Assembly (NCBI RefSeq): GCF_000196795.1
Contig: NC_014259.1
Span: forward strand, 3,720,001 to 3,784,000
Direction of reading: 5' to 3'
Source of the DNA: Acinetobacter oleivorans DR1
Lineage (GTDB): Bacteria > Pseudomonadota > Gammaproteobacteria > Pseudomonadales > Moraxellaceae
Length of the DNA stretch: 64,000 nucleotides
Under the pieces are notes generated by a model that was given only the letters and a program-made list of their open reading frames with translations, ran no database searches and was not told the origin of the DNA. Below, in pieces: positions 51,652 through 61,176 of this stretch. Numbering within the stretch: position 1 is the stretch's first letter; each line of letters starts with the position of its first letter. The translations under genes and the position numbers were made by a program.

Positions 51652-51740
51652 ATGTGAAAACTTTAATTTTCAAAAAAATTATAGATCAGCTATTCGTTGA
51701 TTGTTAAATTGAATCTATAAATGCATCAAAAGAACAAACA

Positions 51741-53054
51741 ATGAAAACACCTCATTTTGCGATTATCGGTGCCGGTACCGCAGGTTTAGCCACTGCGATT
51801 TTGCTCGCCCGTGAAGGTAATAACATTACTATTTTTGAACAAGTTGATGAGTTATCTCCAGTAGGTGCAGGTTTATTACTACAACCGGCGGGCTTAGCAG
51901 TATTTGAACATTTAGGGGTGCTCGATAAAGCTCTAACATTAGGAGCAAAAGTAACAGGGTTAGAGGGGCAACTTCCCAACAAGCGTCTTTTAGTCGACAG
52001 CCACTATCACGAAGCATCTACAAATCTCTATGGTTTAGGTATACACCGGGCTACTTTATGCCATGTACTCACCCAAAAGCTTAGTGAGTATTCGAGCCAA
52101 ATTACTTGGCGTATGAACCATTCTGTTGAGAGTTTTGAAGAACATAACAATGAAGTTCGATTATTCGGAACTCATCAAAATCAAAAGTTTGATGCTTGCT
52201 TTGATGCCGTCCTTATTGCAAATGGTGCTCGGAGCCAATTACGCCCCAAAGCATGGGTAAAAGTTGACCAAGCCTATCCTTGGGGTGCGGCGTGGAGTAT
52301 CGTGCCTGAGTGCCAAGTACTCGATTCTGAAATTCTGCATCAATTTTATGATCGCTCAAAGATTATGATGGGAATTCTTCCTACAGGAGCGATTCCAACA
52401 GAACCTCAACAGCGCCTTTCAAGTATCTTCTGGAGCTTACCGACGCAGCAATTACAAAGCTTCTTGCAAGATGAGCAAGCTAAACAAACTTGGTTAAAGC
52501 AAGTCTCAGAGCGATGGCCCAAAGTTGCAGAATGGCTAAAAGAGATTTTATACGACAGTCAAACTCAGCCTAAATGGCTATCTGCAAACTACCGTGATGT
52601 CGTCATGACTCAATTTGGTCAAGGCAGAATTGGAGTGATTGGCGATGCCGCTCACGCGATGAGTCCTCAGTTAGGACAAGGGGCCAATATGGCATTATTG
52701 GATGCTTGGGCTTTTTCTCAGTCATTGCAACATGCCCAAAAGAATCAAAAGATTGATTGGCCCCTGCTCTGGCAGCACTATCATCAACTTCGCCACTCAT
52801 CTACTCAGTTTTATCAATTTCTTAGTCGCTTACTGACACCCCTTTATCAATCTGACCATTGGTGGGCTGGAGGCTTAAGAGATTTAGTTTTCCCTTGGAT
52901 GTATCAAATCCCCTATTTTCGAAAAGAAATGGCAATCACGATTTCGGGATTAAAGACTGGTCCATTTCAGCAAATTGATTATGATCAAGTCGCTCAAACG
53001 CCTAGAGAAAGCCGTGCTTTCAATTTAAAAAACGAATCTTTGTCTGACTATTAA
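51741..53054 (+). CDS. FAD-dependent monooxygenase
   Basis: 437 residues. The FAD Rossmann motif is FAIIGAGTAGLATAILLAREG at the N-terminus, with the second flavin contact at GDAAHAMSPQLGQGANMALLDAW (around 297-320), the class A aromatic hydroxylase pattern (salicylate hydroxylase or UbiH type). It would hydroxylate an aromatic or related substrate using NAD(P)H and oxygen in the cytosol. The substrate is unknown. A VOC-family gene follows 26 bases downstream and is probably cotranscribed, which suggests a small catabolic or detoxification unit rather than ubiquinone synthesis. Confidence 0.86.
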   Translation: MKTPHFAIIGAGTAGLATAILLAREGNNITIFEQVDELSPVGAGLLLQPAGLAVFEHLGVLDKALTLGAKVTGLEGQLPNKRLLVDSHYHEASTNLYGLGIHRATLCHVLTQKLSEYSSQITWRMNHSVESFEEHNNEVRLFGTHQNQKFDACFDAVLIANGARSQLRPKAWVKVDQAYPWGAAWSIVPECQVLDSEILHQFYDRSKIMMGILPTGAIPTEPQQRLSSIFWSLPTQQLQSFLQDEQAKQTWLKQVSERWPKVAEWLKEILYDSQTQPKWLSANYRDVVMTQFGQGRIGVIGDAAHAMSPQLGQGANMALLDAWAFSQSLQHAQKNQKIDWPLLWQHYHQLRHSSTQFYQFLSRLLTPLYQSDHWWAGGLRDLVFPWMYQIPYFRKEMAITISGLKTGPFQQIDYDQVAQTPRESRAFNLKNESLSDY

Positions 53055-53080
53055 CCCAACTAAATGATAGTGAACAACAC

Positions 53081-53467
53081 ATGAAAATTAGCCATCTTGA
53101 TCATCTTGTTTTAACCGTCTCAAATATTGAAATTACCTGTAATTTCTATCAAACCGTATTAGGGTTTGAGGTCATCACTTTTAAAGGTGATAGAAAGGCT
53201 CTACAGTTTGGAAATCAAAAAATAAATTTACACCAGCAAGGTAACGAGTTTGAACCTAAGGCATTACAGCCAACTCCTGGATCTGCCGACCTGTGTTTTA
53301 TTTCAGAAACTCCCATTTCCGAAGTGATTGCGCATCTTAATCAATTAAATATTACAATTGAGGAAGGCCCCATTGAACGTACGGGTGCGGCGCACCCTAT
53401 TCTTTCAGTTTATATTCGCGATCCAGATCAAAATTTGATTGAGATTTCAAATAACATAAAGTTATAA
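53081..53467 (+). CDS. VOC family protein (glyoxalase/dioxygenase fold)
   Basis: 128 residues with the paired beta-alpha-beta-beta-beta modules of the vicinal oxygen chelate fold: ISHLDHLVLTVSNIEITCNFY at the start, LGFEVITFKGDRKALQFGNQKINLHQQG, and IYIRDPDQNLIEISN-like VYIRDPDQNLIEISN at the end. Metal ligands could be the early histidine and the last glutamate. The substrate is unknown. It is downstream of the FAD monooxygenase in a probable two-gene operon. Confidence 0.88.
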   Translation: MKISHLDHLVLTVSNIEITCNFYQTVLGFEVITFKGDRKALQFGNQKINLHQQGNEFEPKALQPTPGSADLCFISETPISEVIAHLNQLNITIEEGPIERTGAAHPILSVYIRDPDQNLIEISNNIKL

Positions 53468-53468
53468 G

Positions 53469-53735
53469 TCATTTATAGTTTGCAGGGATATTTTGTAATT
53501 GTTTTTCAATATCCCAATCTTTGGGTTTCTCTTTTGATGTCCACCAATTAGCACCTGCCTCCAACCATTTCTTGCGGTACGTTTTTACAGATGCTTTAGT
53601 ATAATCCTCATATCCAAATTCAACACCACAACAATCACAAATGTCAAAGTTTGGATTTTCCCCATCTTCACCCCATGGTTCTTCAGGTTGTATAAGCCCA
53701 CATATTCGACAAGCAAAATTTTCTATTTTTTCCAA
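53469..53735 (-). CDS. Small zinc-ribbon protein of unknown function
   Basis: 88 residues. Two pairs of cysteines, in CRICGLIQPEEPWGEDGEN and ICDCCGVEFGYEDY, are spaced about 23 residues apart and suggest a zinc ribbon resembling the CPCC type. The rest is rich in Trp and Lys (KKWLEAGANWWTSKEKPKDW). Such small proteins are common and patchily distributed; some are immunity or regulatory proteins, but nothing here shows which. It is convergent with the VOC gene, one base between stop codons. Confidence 0.65.
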   Translation of the reverse strand: MEKIENFACRICGLIQPEEPWGEDGENPNFDICDCCGVEFGYEDYTKASVKTYRKKWLEAGANWWTSKEKPKDWDIEKQLQNIPANYK

Positions 53736-53947
53736 AATTTATTTTCCTAAGTTATGCAAGACGATTAAATAATTTTATAATAACGATAACTTCGCAAATC
53801 AAAATTAATTTGAACAACTCTTAAATTACAATTTACTCATAACGATCTTATAGACAAATCATATAACCGATTTTTTATACAACAAGCATAGCCAACCCTA
53901 AGCACAAGCGCTACACTAGCTGCTTTCCACCCAATGGATTTCCACTC

Positions 53948-54715
53948 ATGTCAAACTGGTTAGATGAAGTTAAATTTGATTCCAATGGTCTTATCCCTGC
54001 CATTGCTCAACATCATCAAACCGGACGTATTTTGATGGTGGCGTGGATGAACCGTGAAGCACTCGCGCTCACAGCAGAAAAAAATCAGGCTGTTTACTTC
54101 TCTCGCTCTCGCCAAAAACTTTGGCACAAGGGTGAAGAATCAGGCCATTTCCAAATTGTTTATGAAATTCGTCTGGACTGTGACGGCGACGTGATTATTC
54201 TACAAATTGAACAACACGGTGGTATTGCATGCCATACGGGTCGTGAGTCTTGTTTCTATCGTAAACTCACACCACAGGGTTGGGAAATTGTCGATGCACA
54301 ATTAAAAGACCCTACTGCAATTTATGGTGACAAAGCTAAAACTGAAGCACACGATCATGCTCACACCACAGAACAAGTCGATGTACTTGCTCACTTAGGG
54401 CAATTGATGCAAGAGCGTAAGCAAGCTGAAGCTGATACTTCATATGTTGCAAGCCTCTACAAAAAAGGCATCAATAAAATCTTAGAAAAAGTGGGTGAAG
54501 AAAGTGTAGAAGCAATTATTGCTGCTAAAGATTTTGCCGCACAGGATTCAGAAGCTCACTTAAACGATCTCGTTTATGAAACAGCAGATTTGTGGTTCCA
54601 TACTATTGTGATGTTGGGTTATTTCGATCTTAATCCACAACTTATTATTGACGAATTAGCTCGTCGTCAGGGTTTATCTGGTTTAGTTGAAAAAGCTAAC
54701 CGCAACAAGGTTTAA
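53948..54715 (+). CDS. hisIE: Bifunctional phosphoribosyl-AMP cyclohydrolase / phosphoribosyl-ATP pyrophosphatase
   Basis: 255 residues. The N-terminal HisI domain (about 1-125) has MVAWMNREAL, SRQKLWHKGEESGH and the metal-binding DCDGDVI, GGIACHTGRESCFYR. The C-terminal HisE domain (about 150-240) has ASLYKKGINKILEKVGEESVEAIIAAK and LVYETADLWFH. It performs the second and third steps of histidine synthesis. Unlike E. coli it is not in a his operon here; the next genes are a helicase and an ATPase. Confidence 0.96.
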   Translation: MSNWLDEVKFDSNGLIPAIAQHHQTGRILMVAWMNREALALTAEKNQAVYFSRSRQKLWHKGEESGHFQIVYEIRLDCDGDVIILQIEQHGGIACHTGRESCFYRKLTPQGWEIVDAQLKDPTAIYGDKAKTEAHDHAHTTEQVDVLAHLGQLMQERKQAEADTSYVASLYKKGINKILEKVGEESVEAIIAAKDFAAQDSEAHLNDLVYETADLWFHTIVMLGYFDLNPQLIIDELARRQGLSGLVEKANRNKV

Positions 54716-54724
54716 AATCACTCA

Positions 54725-56227
54725 GTGTCGAATATTGAAAAACCTAAAGCCACCTATGAGCAAGCGATTGCCATAGATAACGCACGTCTTGGGCAATCAT
54801 TTAAAGTGATTGCCTATGCGGGTACAGGTAAAACTACTACATTACAAATGATTAGCGATGCCATGCCTGAACGGCGCGGTATGTATTTGGCATTTAATAA
54901 GGCCATTGCCGGCGAAGCACAGAACAAATTTCATCGTAATGTAGACTGCCGTACTTTTCACTCGCTCGCGTTTCGGAGCGTGCCGCGCGGTGTGACTGAT
55001 AAATTACGCTTGCCTCGTTTAAGTCCAAGCTTTATTGCTAAAGAATATCGACTAGAACCGATTACCTTACGACGTATGATGGGTGGGCGTTACGAGAAAT
55101 ATGTCTTAATGCCAAGCCGTCTAGCGAGTCTTGTAGCAAATGCGGTGAGCTATTTCTGTTCAACGAGTTCTCAATATCCAGCACCTCGACATATTCAGGC
55201 ACCTAACTGGTTGCATCCAGACGATATTATCGAATTACAAAATCACCTTTACCCTGCTGTAGAACGACGTTGGTTAGAGTCGATTGACCAAAACCATCAA
55301 GCTGGTATTGGACATGATATTTACCTCAAACTTTGGGCATTGTCAGAGCCAAACATTCCTACTGACTATGTCTTGTTTGATGAAGCACAAGATGCTGACC
55401 CACTAATGCTAGGTATTTTGCTTCGCCAAAAAAATACTCAAGTTATTTATGTCGGTGATGCACATCAACAAATCTACGCTTGGCGTGGTGCAATTAATGC
55501 TATGCAACAATTGCCCTTGGCCGAATCTCGGTTAACCACTTCTTTTCGTTTTGGCGAAACGATTGCCGATGTGGCCAATGCACTGCTTGGCGGTCTAAAT
55601 GAAACTGTTCCCTTGCTTGGTAATCCAAACCAGAAATCAAGTGTAGTGAATAAACCGCATACCAAAATGCGTGATGCGATTTTATGCCGTACCAATGCTC
55701 GTGCAATGGAACTTTTACTGGCAGGCTTAGTTCACGGCGATAAAGTAAGTTTGCAGGCGGATCATCAAAAACTAAACCGTTTTGTAGACGCCGCAAGTCT
55801 CTTAAAGCAAGGAAAACGAGTTACTGACGTTCCTGAATTGGCATGGTTTAACTCATGGCACGATGTACATGAGTACTGTGAAACCAATGAAGGAAGTGAC
55901 ATTAAACCATTGGTTAAACTGGTTGATGATCACGGCACTGACCCACTAAAAAAAGCACTTGCAAAGATTACTCCACTTGAGCAAGCTGATTATGTCATCT
56001 CTACAGCTCATAAAGCGAAAGGGCTAGAATGGAATCGCGTTCATATTGAAGATGACTATCAATTTAAAATTAATGGCTTAGAACACAAGATTAGTGATGA
56101 AGAGTTAAGATTACTTTACGTTGCCTGTACTCGTGCTAAAGTAAGTCTAAATATCCATCATCTTTATGATCTGATACAACAATTAAAACTAAGGGCGCCT
56201 TTAAGTCTTCGTCAATCGGTTGGTTGA
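54725..56227 (+). CDS. UvrD/Rep-like superfamily 1A helicase (FBH1-like)
   Basis: 500 residues starting at GTG, 9 bases after hisIE. All helicase motifs are present: Walker A AYAGTGKTTTL (residues 30-40), Ia YLAFNKAIAGEA, motif II LFDEAQDAD (217-225), motif III GDAHQQIYAWRGA, motif IV TTSFRFG, motif V STAHKAKGLEW and motif VI LLYVACTRAK. It is shorter than UvrD or Rep (about 700) and resembles the FBH1 branch, which removes recombinase filaments. Gabija GajB proteins have a similar size and fold. No ribosome site is clear, so translation may be coupled to hisIE. The next gene encodes an ATPase, 23 bases away. Confidence 0.86.
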   Translation: MSNIEKPKATYEQAIAIDNARLGQSFKVIAYAGTGKTTTLQMISDAMPERRGMYLAFNKAIAGEAQNKFHRNVDCRTFHSLAFRSVPRGVTDKLRLPRLSPSFIAKEYRLEPITLRRMMGGRYEKYVLMPSRLASLVANAVSYFCSTSSQYPAPRHIQAPNWLHPDDIIELQNHLYPAVERRWLESIDQNHQAGIGHDIYLKLWALSEPNIPTDYVLFDEAQDADPLMLGILLRQKNTQVIYVGDAHQQIYAWRGAINAMQQLPLAESRLTTSFRFGETIADVANALLGGLNETVPLLGNPNQKSSVVNKPHTKMRDAILCRTNARAMELLLAGLVHGDKVSLQADHQKLNRFVDAASLLKQGKRVTDVPELAWFNSWHDVHEYCETNEGSDIKPLVKLVDDHGTDPLKKALAKITPLEQADYVISTAHKAKGLEWNRVHIEDDYQFKINGLEHKISDEELRLLYVACTRAKVSLNIHHLYDLIQQLKLRAPLSLRQSVG

Positions 56228-56250
56228 AGCGCTCATAATTAGGTGAGCCT

Positions 56251-57642
56251 ATGCAACTTGAATCTATCCAATTTAAACATATTGCTCTGTTTCACGATCT
56301 TAAAATACAGTTTCAATATGAAAAACAGCCGATTACCTTAATCTTAGGTGAACAAGCAACGGGTAAAAGTATGTTGCTCAAACATACTTACCATGCTCTA
56401 ACTTGGTTCCCTGCCCGTTTTAAAGATTTACGTAGTCCCGGTATTGTTATGCCTGACCAAGACATTACTCAATCGCGTCTACAGTCAAAAATCGAAGTGA
56501 CCCTTCAAGTTCCACCAGAAATTGGCTCTTTACCAGAAAGTACTTCTGCACAACAGGTAGATTCTTCGCTGTGTAGCTGGAAACTTTTTAAAACCCTAAA
56601 TTCAAGTGGCATTGGAATCAGCCAAGTTGAAACTCAACAACTTGACCAGACTATGGCCCTTTATCAACAAGTCATCAAAAAAGATCCATTACAAGGATTA
56701 CCCTTAATCGCTTACTACCCAGCCGAGCGATTTGTAAATGATATTAATCTGCTCAATAAAAATTTACCCGGCATAACTCAAGCCATTTCAGCCTATGATA
56801 TTAGTCCAGTTCCGTTCACAACCTTCACTCGTTTTTTTGAATGGTTACGCGAAATTAGTGATATCGAAAATGCTCAAGCTGCACATTTAGTACAACGCAT
56901 TAAATCTAAGCAATCAGATCCACAAGATCAGACAGAACTATTAAATGAGCTTCAAAAAGAGTTATCTGGGCAGCCTAAACAGCTCACCGCACCTAACCTC
57001 TACGCTCTTAAAAATGCATTAAATATTGTTTTGCCTGAGCTCAAAGACTTATATTTACAATATCAGCCTAGGCTTCAACTTATGGCTGACTATGATGGCC
57101 AAACCCTACCTTTTCAGCAACTTTCCAACACCACAAAAACATGGATTGCTTTAGTGGGCGATATTGCCCGCAGGCTCTGTTTACTCAATCCGTTAAGCCT
57201 AAATCCTTGTCTTGAAGGTGAAGGAATTTTATTGATTGATCAAATTGATGCACAACTCGATGCACAGCATTGTTCAGAAATTTTAAACAAACTCCATCAA
57301 GCATTCCCACGCTTACAAATTATTGCAACTGGAAGTCGTGAAGAGTTACTAGAACATGCCTCGGCCTATCAATGTTTAAAATTAGAGCATGGTAAAATTA
57401 GTCATCTCGATTTAAATACCACAAAACAACAGCTTGAACACATCTATACATTACTCCAAAGAAGTGAGTCATTAGTTCCACATATAGAAGCACAGCTTCC
57501 AAGCTTAATAGACCCTACTCCCTCTCCAGCACAGGTTGATGTTTTATTTCAGCAAATTCAGGGTTTAAATGAACAACAAAAAAACGAATTGCTACGCATG
57601 ATTCATGCAGGAGACACACCAGAAGAAAGCCCTTCTGTTTAA
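56251..57642 (+). CDS. AAA family ATPase, SMC/OLD-like, with altered Walker B
   Basis: 463 residues. The fold is that of AAA_21/RecF-like ATPases: IQFKHIALFHDLKIQF at the N-terminus, Walker A GEQATGKS (33-40), a conserved LIAYYPAERF (152-161), a degenerate signature LSNTTK (291-296) and Walker B ILLIDQID (326-333). In relatives the last reads ILLIDEID; here glutamine replaces the catalytic glutamate at 331. There is no TOPRIM domain or recognisable nuclease, and the C-terminal 100 residues are helical. Function unknown. Its neighbour upstream is a UvrD-like helicase, probably in the same operon. Confidence 0.78.
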   Translation: MQLESIQFKHIALFHDLKIQFQYEKQPITLILGEQATGKSMLLKHTYHALTWFPARFKDLRSPGIVMPDQDITQSRLQSKIEVTLQVPPEIGSLPESTSAQQVDSSLCSWKLFKTLNSSGIGISQVETQQLDQTMALYQQVIKKDPLQGLPLIAYYPAERFVNDINLLNKNLPGITQAISAYDISPVPFTTFTRFFEWLREISDIENAQAAHLVQRIKSKQSDPQDQTELLNELQKELSGQPKQLTAPNLYALKNALNIVLPELKDLYLQYQPRLQLMADYDGQTLPFQQLSNTTKTWIALVGDIARRLCLLNPLSLNPCLEGEGILLIDQIDAQLDAQHCSEILNKLHQAFPRLQIIATGSREELLEHASAYQCLKLEHGKISHLDLNTTKQQLEHIYTLLQRSESLVPHIEAQLPSLIDPTPSPAQVDVLFQQIQGLNEQQKNELLRMIHAGDTPEESPSV

Positions 57643-57739
57643 ATTTTATAATCAATCGGCTCTCTTTTTATAATTAAAAAGCAGAGTCACAAAATATATG
57701 GTTAAGTCAGTTTTTTTAGCTTTAAAAATAACTAGATGT

Positions 57740-57759
57740 TGTTACTACATGTAATAACA
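57740..57759. promoter_or_regulatory. Imperfect 20-base palindrome upstream of mrp
   Basis: TGTTACTACA/TGTAATAACA is symmetric at 18 of 20 positions around CATG. It lies 200 bases before mrpA in the 316-base gene-free region, which is otherwise AT-rich. It may be an operator; no regulator is next to it. Confidence 0.35.
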
Positions 57760-57958
57760 TCAGATTTTTACTGCTTTTTTAGTGTACAATAAATTTCATT
57801 TTGCGTTTTTATTCTTCAAGTTGCGCAATACAACTTGTTTCTCGCTTTATTTTCTAATTTGGTTGGGTTTTCAGAATAACAAAGTCTTGGAACTCTCTTT
57901 GAATTCCTATCTATTCTGAAATTAAAAATTCACCTTTAGGTTTCGGCCTAAATCACAT

Positions 57959-60811
57959 ATGGATACGAGTGTGCTACCGATAATTATCTTATTACCGTTA
58001 ATATTAGGCACCACCCTTGTTTCATTGCTTCAACGGTTCTCGCGTGGAGTAACGGCTTTAGGGGCAATTGGAGTCAGTTTAACCAGTTTTGGTTTATTAC
58101 TGACTCAAGCTAAAACTGTGCTTGGTGGTGCAAGCATTCAACAAAGCTGGGATTGGTTACCTCAATTAGGAATTAATCTAAGCTTCAGACTCGATGCTCT
58201 TGGTTTACTATTCTCTTTACTTATTACCGGTATCGGTACCCTCATTTACATATACGCCTATTACTATCTTGGCCCTAAAAATTCTTTAAGCAAACTCTAT
58301 GCTTTACTCATGCTGTTTATGGCAGCAATGCTGGGTATTTCGCTCTCTAATAATCTTATTATTTTATTAGTCTTTTGGGAGCTCACCAGTATTTCATCTT
58401 TCTTATTAGTGGGTTACTGGAGTCATTATGAAGCTGCGCAACGCGGCTCTCGAATGGCGCTCACCATTACAGGGATGGGCGGTTTGGCGTTATTGGGTGG
58501 ATTTGTTCTATTAGGGCAAATCACCGGAACCTATGAAATTAGTGACATCATGGGCATGAAAGACGCCATTCAAGCCCATGCTCTATTTATTCCAATGCTA
58601 TTGCTTATTTTGCTTGGTGCATTTACGAAGAGTGCTCAGTTTCCATTTCATTTTTGGTTACCTAACGCAATGGCTGCACCAACACCGGTGTCTGCCTACC
58701 TACACTCTGCGACCATGGTAAAAGCGGGTATTTTTCTACTTGCCCGCTTACTACCAATTTTTGTAGGCGCTGCGATCTATCACAATATTGTGACATTTAT
58801 CGGCCTGTTTACACTTTGTATGGCAGCATGTTTTGCCATTTTTAAAGAAGATTTAAAAGGGCTATTAGCCTATTCAACGATTAGTCATTTAGGGCTCATT
58901 GTTTGTTTACTTGGTATCGGTTCACCTTTAGCAGTTGCTGCTGCTATTTTTCATATTATTAACCATGCAACATTTAAAGCTGCACTCTTTATGATTGCAG
59001 GGATCATTGACCATGAAACAGGTACACGTGATCTTCGAAAACTCAGTGGTATTTGGCAATTACTCCCTTTCACTGCCACATTAACCATGATCACCGCTGC
59101 CTCTATGGCAGGTGTACCGCTCACCAATGGCTTTATTTCTAAAGAGATGTTCTTTACCGAGCTATTGGCGAATCTTTCAGGTTCAGCAGTTATCTTTGCC
59201 AGCATCATTGCAACGCTTGCTGGTATTTTTGCAGTGAGTTATTCAATTCGTTTAGTGCACGGCGTGTTTTTTGACGGTCCGATTGGTAAGCAAGTGCCAA
59301 ATAAAGATGCACATGAGCCGCCAATGGGCATGCGCGCACCAGCCCTTCTTCTTGCTGTGCTATGTATCCTAGTCGGCGTTTTACCTTCTTTGTTGGTAGA
59401 ACCACTGGTAAATAGCGTAACCAGAGCAAGCTTGATGCAACCAGAATTTGCAGGAACTCATCTTGCGATTTGGCATGGATTCAATGCTCCTCTTGTGATG
59501 AGTATTATTGCTTTAGTGGGCGGCTCACTGTTCTATTTTGCTTTGGCAAAAGATGGCATGATTCGTAAAATTGACCTTGACCCACGTCTTGGTCGATTAC
59601 AAGGCCGCATTTTATTTGATTTATTTTTAAAACATCTGTTGCTCACAAGCCGAAAAATCAAACAAAAAACTGAAAATGGCTCATTGCAAAGTTACTTGTT
59701 CTTGATCATTGCTTTTAGCGTCATCATGGTCACTATGCCGCTACTTAATCAAGGGCTCACTACAGGCACACGTGAACTTACTCATGCTCCATGGATTGCC
59801 ATCGTTCTCTGGCTAACCCTGTTCTCAGGTTGCTGGATGATGCTGTGGTTCCATCATGAGCGCATTAAAGCAGTCCTTATTAGTGGTGCAATTGGTCTAG
59901 TGGTAACGATGGTGTTTGTCACCATGTCAGCTCCAGATTTAGCACTGACTCAAATTACCGTGGATGTTGTAACCACTGTTCTTCTGTTAATGAGTTTATC
60001 TTTACTTCCACAGTTAACACCGTATGAATCTCTTCGCTCTAGACGCTTAAGAGATGCTGCTTTAGCGATTATTGGAGGCTTAGGAATAGGCTGGATTGCG
60101 TGGCTGATTTTAACTCGTGATCATAATTCGATTTCATGGTTCTTTGCGCAGCAGTCTTTGCCACTGGGTGGTGGCTCAAATATTGTAAATGTCATTTTAG
60201 TTGACTTCCGTGGTTTCGATACCTTTGGTGAAATTACAGTACTAGGCATTGCTGCTATTGGTTCACTTTGCCTCATGGATGGTATGCGTGTACATGGTAC
60301 AACCATAACTCAAGGTCTCACCTACCGTTTTAATCCATCTCCACTCATGTTCCGTATTACAGCCTCTTGGGTATTGCCATTGGCGCTTGTCGTGAGTGTT
60401 TATATCTTTATGCGAGGCCATAACTATCCAGGTGGTGGCTTTATTGCAGGTCTAATCACCTCAATGGCGTTAATCATTCAATATATTGCGCTAGGTCAAG
60501 ACCAGACAGAACAATTACTTAAAGCAAAATCAGGTCGTCTTTACGAAGTATGGATTGGTTCAGGTTTAACCATTGCTGGGCTTACTGGTGTAGCTGCATG
60601 GTTCTGGTTACGCCCATTCCTAACTAGCGCGCACGTCTATGTTGAATTACCAATTTTAGGAAAACTACATTTGGCTTCGGCTGCGAGTTTTGACTTAGGG
60701 GTTTATATTACCGTGGTTGGTGCAACAATGTTGCTCATCTCGGTATTGGGAGACTCTCGCCACTCAAGTATGTCTGGTCCTGTAGTACCACATCGGGAGG
60801 AATCATCATGA
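57959..60811 (+). CDS. mrpA: Na+/H+ antiporter subunit A (MrpA, with fused MrpB domain)
   Basis: 950 residues. The N-terminal part is the proton-pumping NuoL-like core, about 14 helices, with FWELTSISSFLLVGYW, KSAQFPFHFWLPNAMAAPTPVSAYLHSATMVKAG (in parts) and INHATFKAALFMIAG. The C-terminal part (about 690-950) contains the MrpB-like domain with VDFRGFDTFGEITVLGIAAIG and GHNYPGGGFIAGLI. The fusion of A and B gives a six-gene operon. The Mrp complex exports sodium in exchange for protons, for pH and salt tolerance. The stop overlaps mrpC by 4 bases. Confidence 0.95.
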   Translation: MDTSVLPIIILLPLILGTTLVSLLQRFSRGVTALGAIGVSLTSFGLLLTQAKTVLGGASIQQSWDWLPQLGINLSFRLDALGLLFSLLITGIGTLIYIYAYYYLGPKNSLSKLYALLMLFMAAMLGISLSNNLIILLVFWELTSISSFLLVGYWSHYEAAQRGSRMALTITGMGGLALLGGFVLLGQITGTYEISDIMGMKDAIQAHALFIPMLLLILLGAFTKSAQFPFHFWLPNAMAAPTPVSAYLHSATMVKAGIFLLARLLPIFVGAAIYHNIVTFIGLFTLCMAACFAIFKEDLKGLLAYSTISHLGLIVCLLGIGSPLAVAAAIFHIINHATFKAALFMIAGIIDHETGTRDLRKLSGIWQLLPFTATLTMITAASMAGVPLTNGFISKEMFFTELLANLSGSAVIFASIIATLAGIFAVSYSIRLVHGVFFDGPIGKQVPNKDAHEPPMGMRAPALLLAVLCILVGVLPSLLVEPLVNSVTRASLMQPEFAGTHLAIWHGFNAPLVMSIIALVGGSLFYFALAKDGMIRKIDLDPRLGRLQGRILFDLFLKHLLLTSRKIKQKTENGSLQSYLFLIIAFSVIMVTMPLLNQGLTTGTRELTHAPWIAIVLWLTLFSGCWMMLWFHHERIKAVLISGAIGLVVTMVFVTMSAPDLALTQITVDVVTTVLLLMSLSLLPQLTPYESLRSRRLRDAALAIIGGLGIGWIAWLILTRDHNSISWFFAQQSLPLGGGSNIVNVILVDFRGFDTFGEITVLGIAAIGSLCLMDGMRVHGTTITQGLTYRFNPSPLMFRITASWVLPLALVVSVYIFMRGHNYPGGGFIAGLITSMALIIQYIALGQDQTEQLLKAKSGRLYEVWIGSGLTIAGLTGVAAWFWLRPFLTSAHVYVELPILGKLHLASAASFDLGVYITVVGATMLLISVLGDSRHSSMSGPVVPHREESS

Positions 60812-61176
60812 TCAGTTTAGAATTCTTATTGGCTTCTGCGATTGGTTTACTTGTTGCCACAGGTATTTATCTGATTTTACGTGCTCGTACTTTCCCTGTC
60901 GTGCTTGGATTAGCTGTAATTGGCTATGCTGTAAACCTATTTTTATTTGCCATGGGCCGATTACAAATTAGCTCACCCGCAATTTTAACTGAGACAACAA
61001 AAATAACCGATCCACTTCCTCAAGCGCTGGTGTTAACAGCCATTGTGATCGGTTTTGCAACCACCGCTTTTATTGTACAACTGGCACTGCGTAGCCGTTA
61101 TGAATCAGGTAGTGATCATGTTGATGCTAAAGAAGACATCTCTCCAACATACGACCCACGTGAGGATGAGCCGTAA
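60808..61176 (+). CDS. mrpC: Na+/H+ antiporter subunit C
   Basis: 122 residues with three transmembrane helices, homologous to NuoK. The motifs GLLVATGIYLILRARTFPVVLG, GYAVNLFLFAMG and PLPQALVLTAIVIGFATTAF are diagnostic. It is a membrane subunit of the Mrp complex. The C-terminal tail is acidic. It overlaps mrpA (ATGA) and shares a base with mrpD, so it is translated in a coupled way. Confidence 0.96.
   Translation: MISLEFLLASAIGLLVATGIYLILRARTFPVVLGLAVIGYAVNLFLFAMGRLQISSPAILTETTKITDPLPQALVLTAIVIGFATTAFIVQLALRSRYESGSDHVDAKEDISPTYDPREDEP

Noticed and set aside
54725..57642. A bona fide Gabija defence system
   Set aside because: The ATPase has no visible TOPRIM nuclease domain, the gene order is reversed, and Walker B is altered. 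Only a distant resemblance can be claimed.
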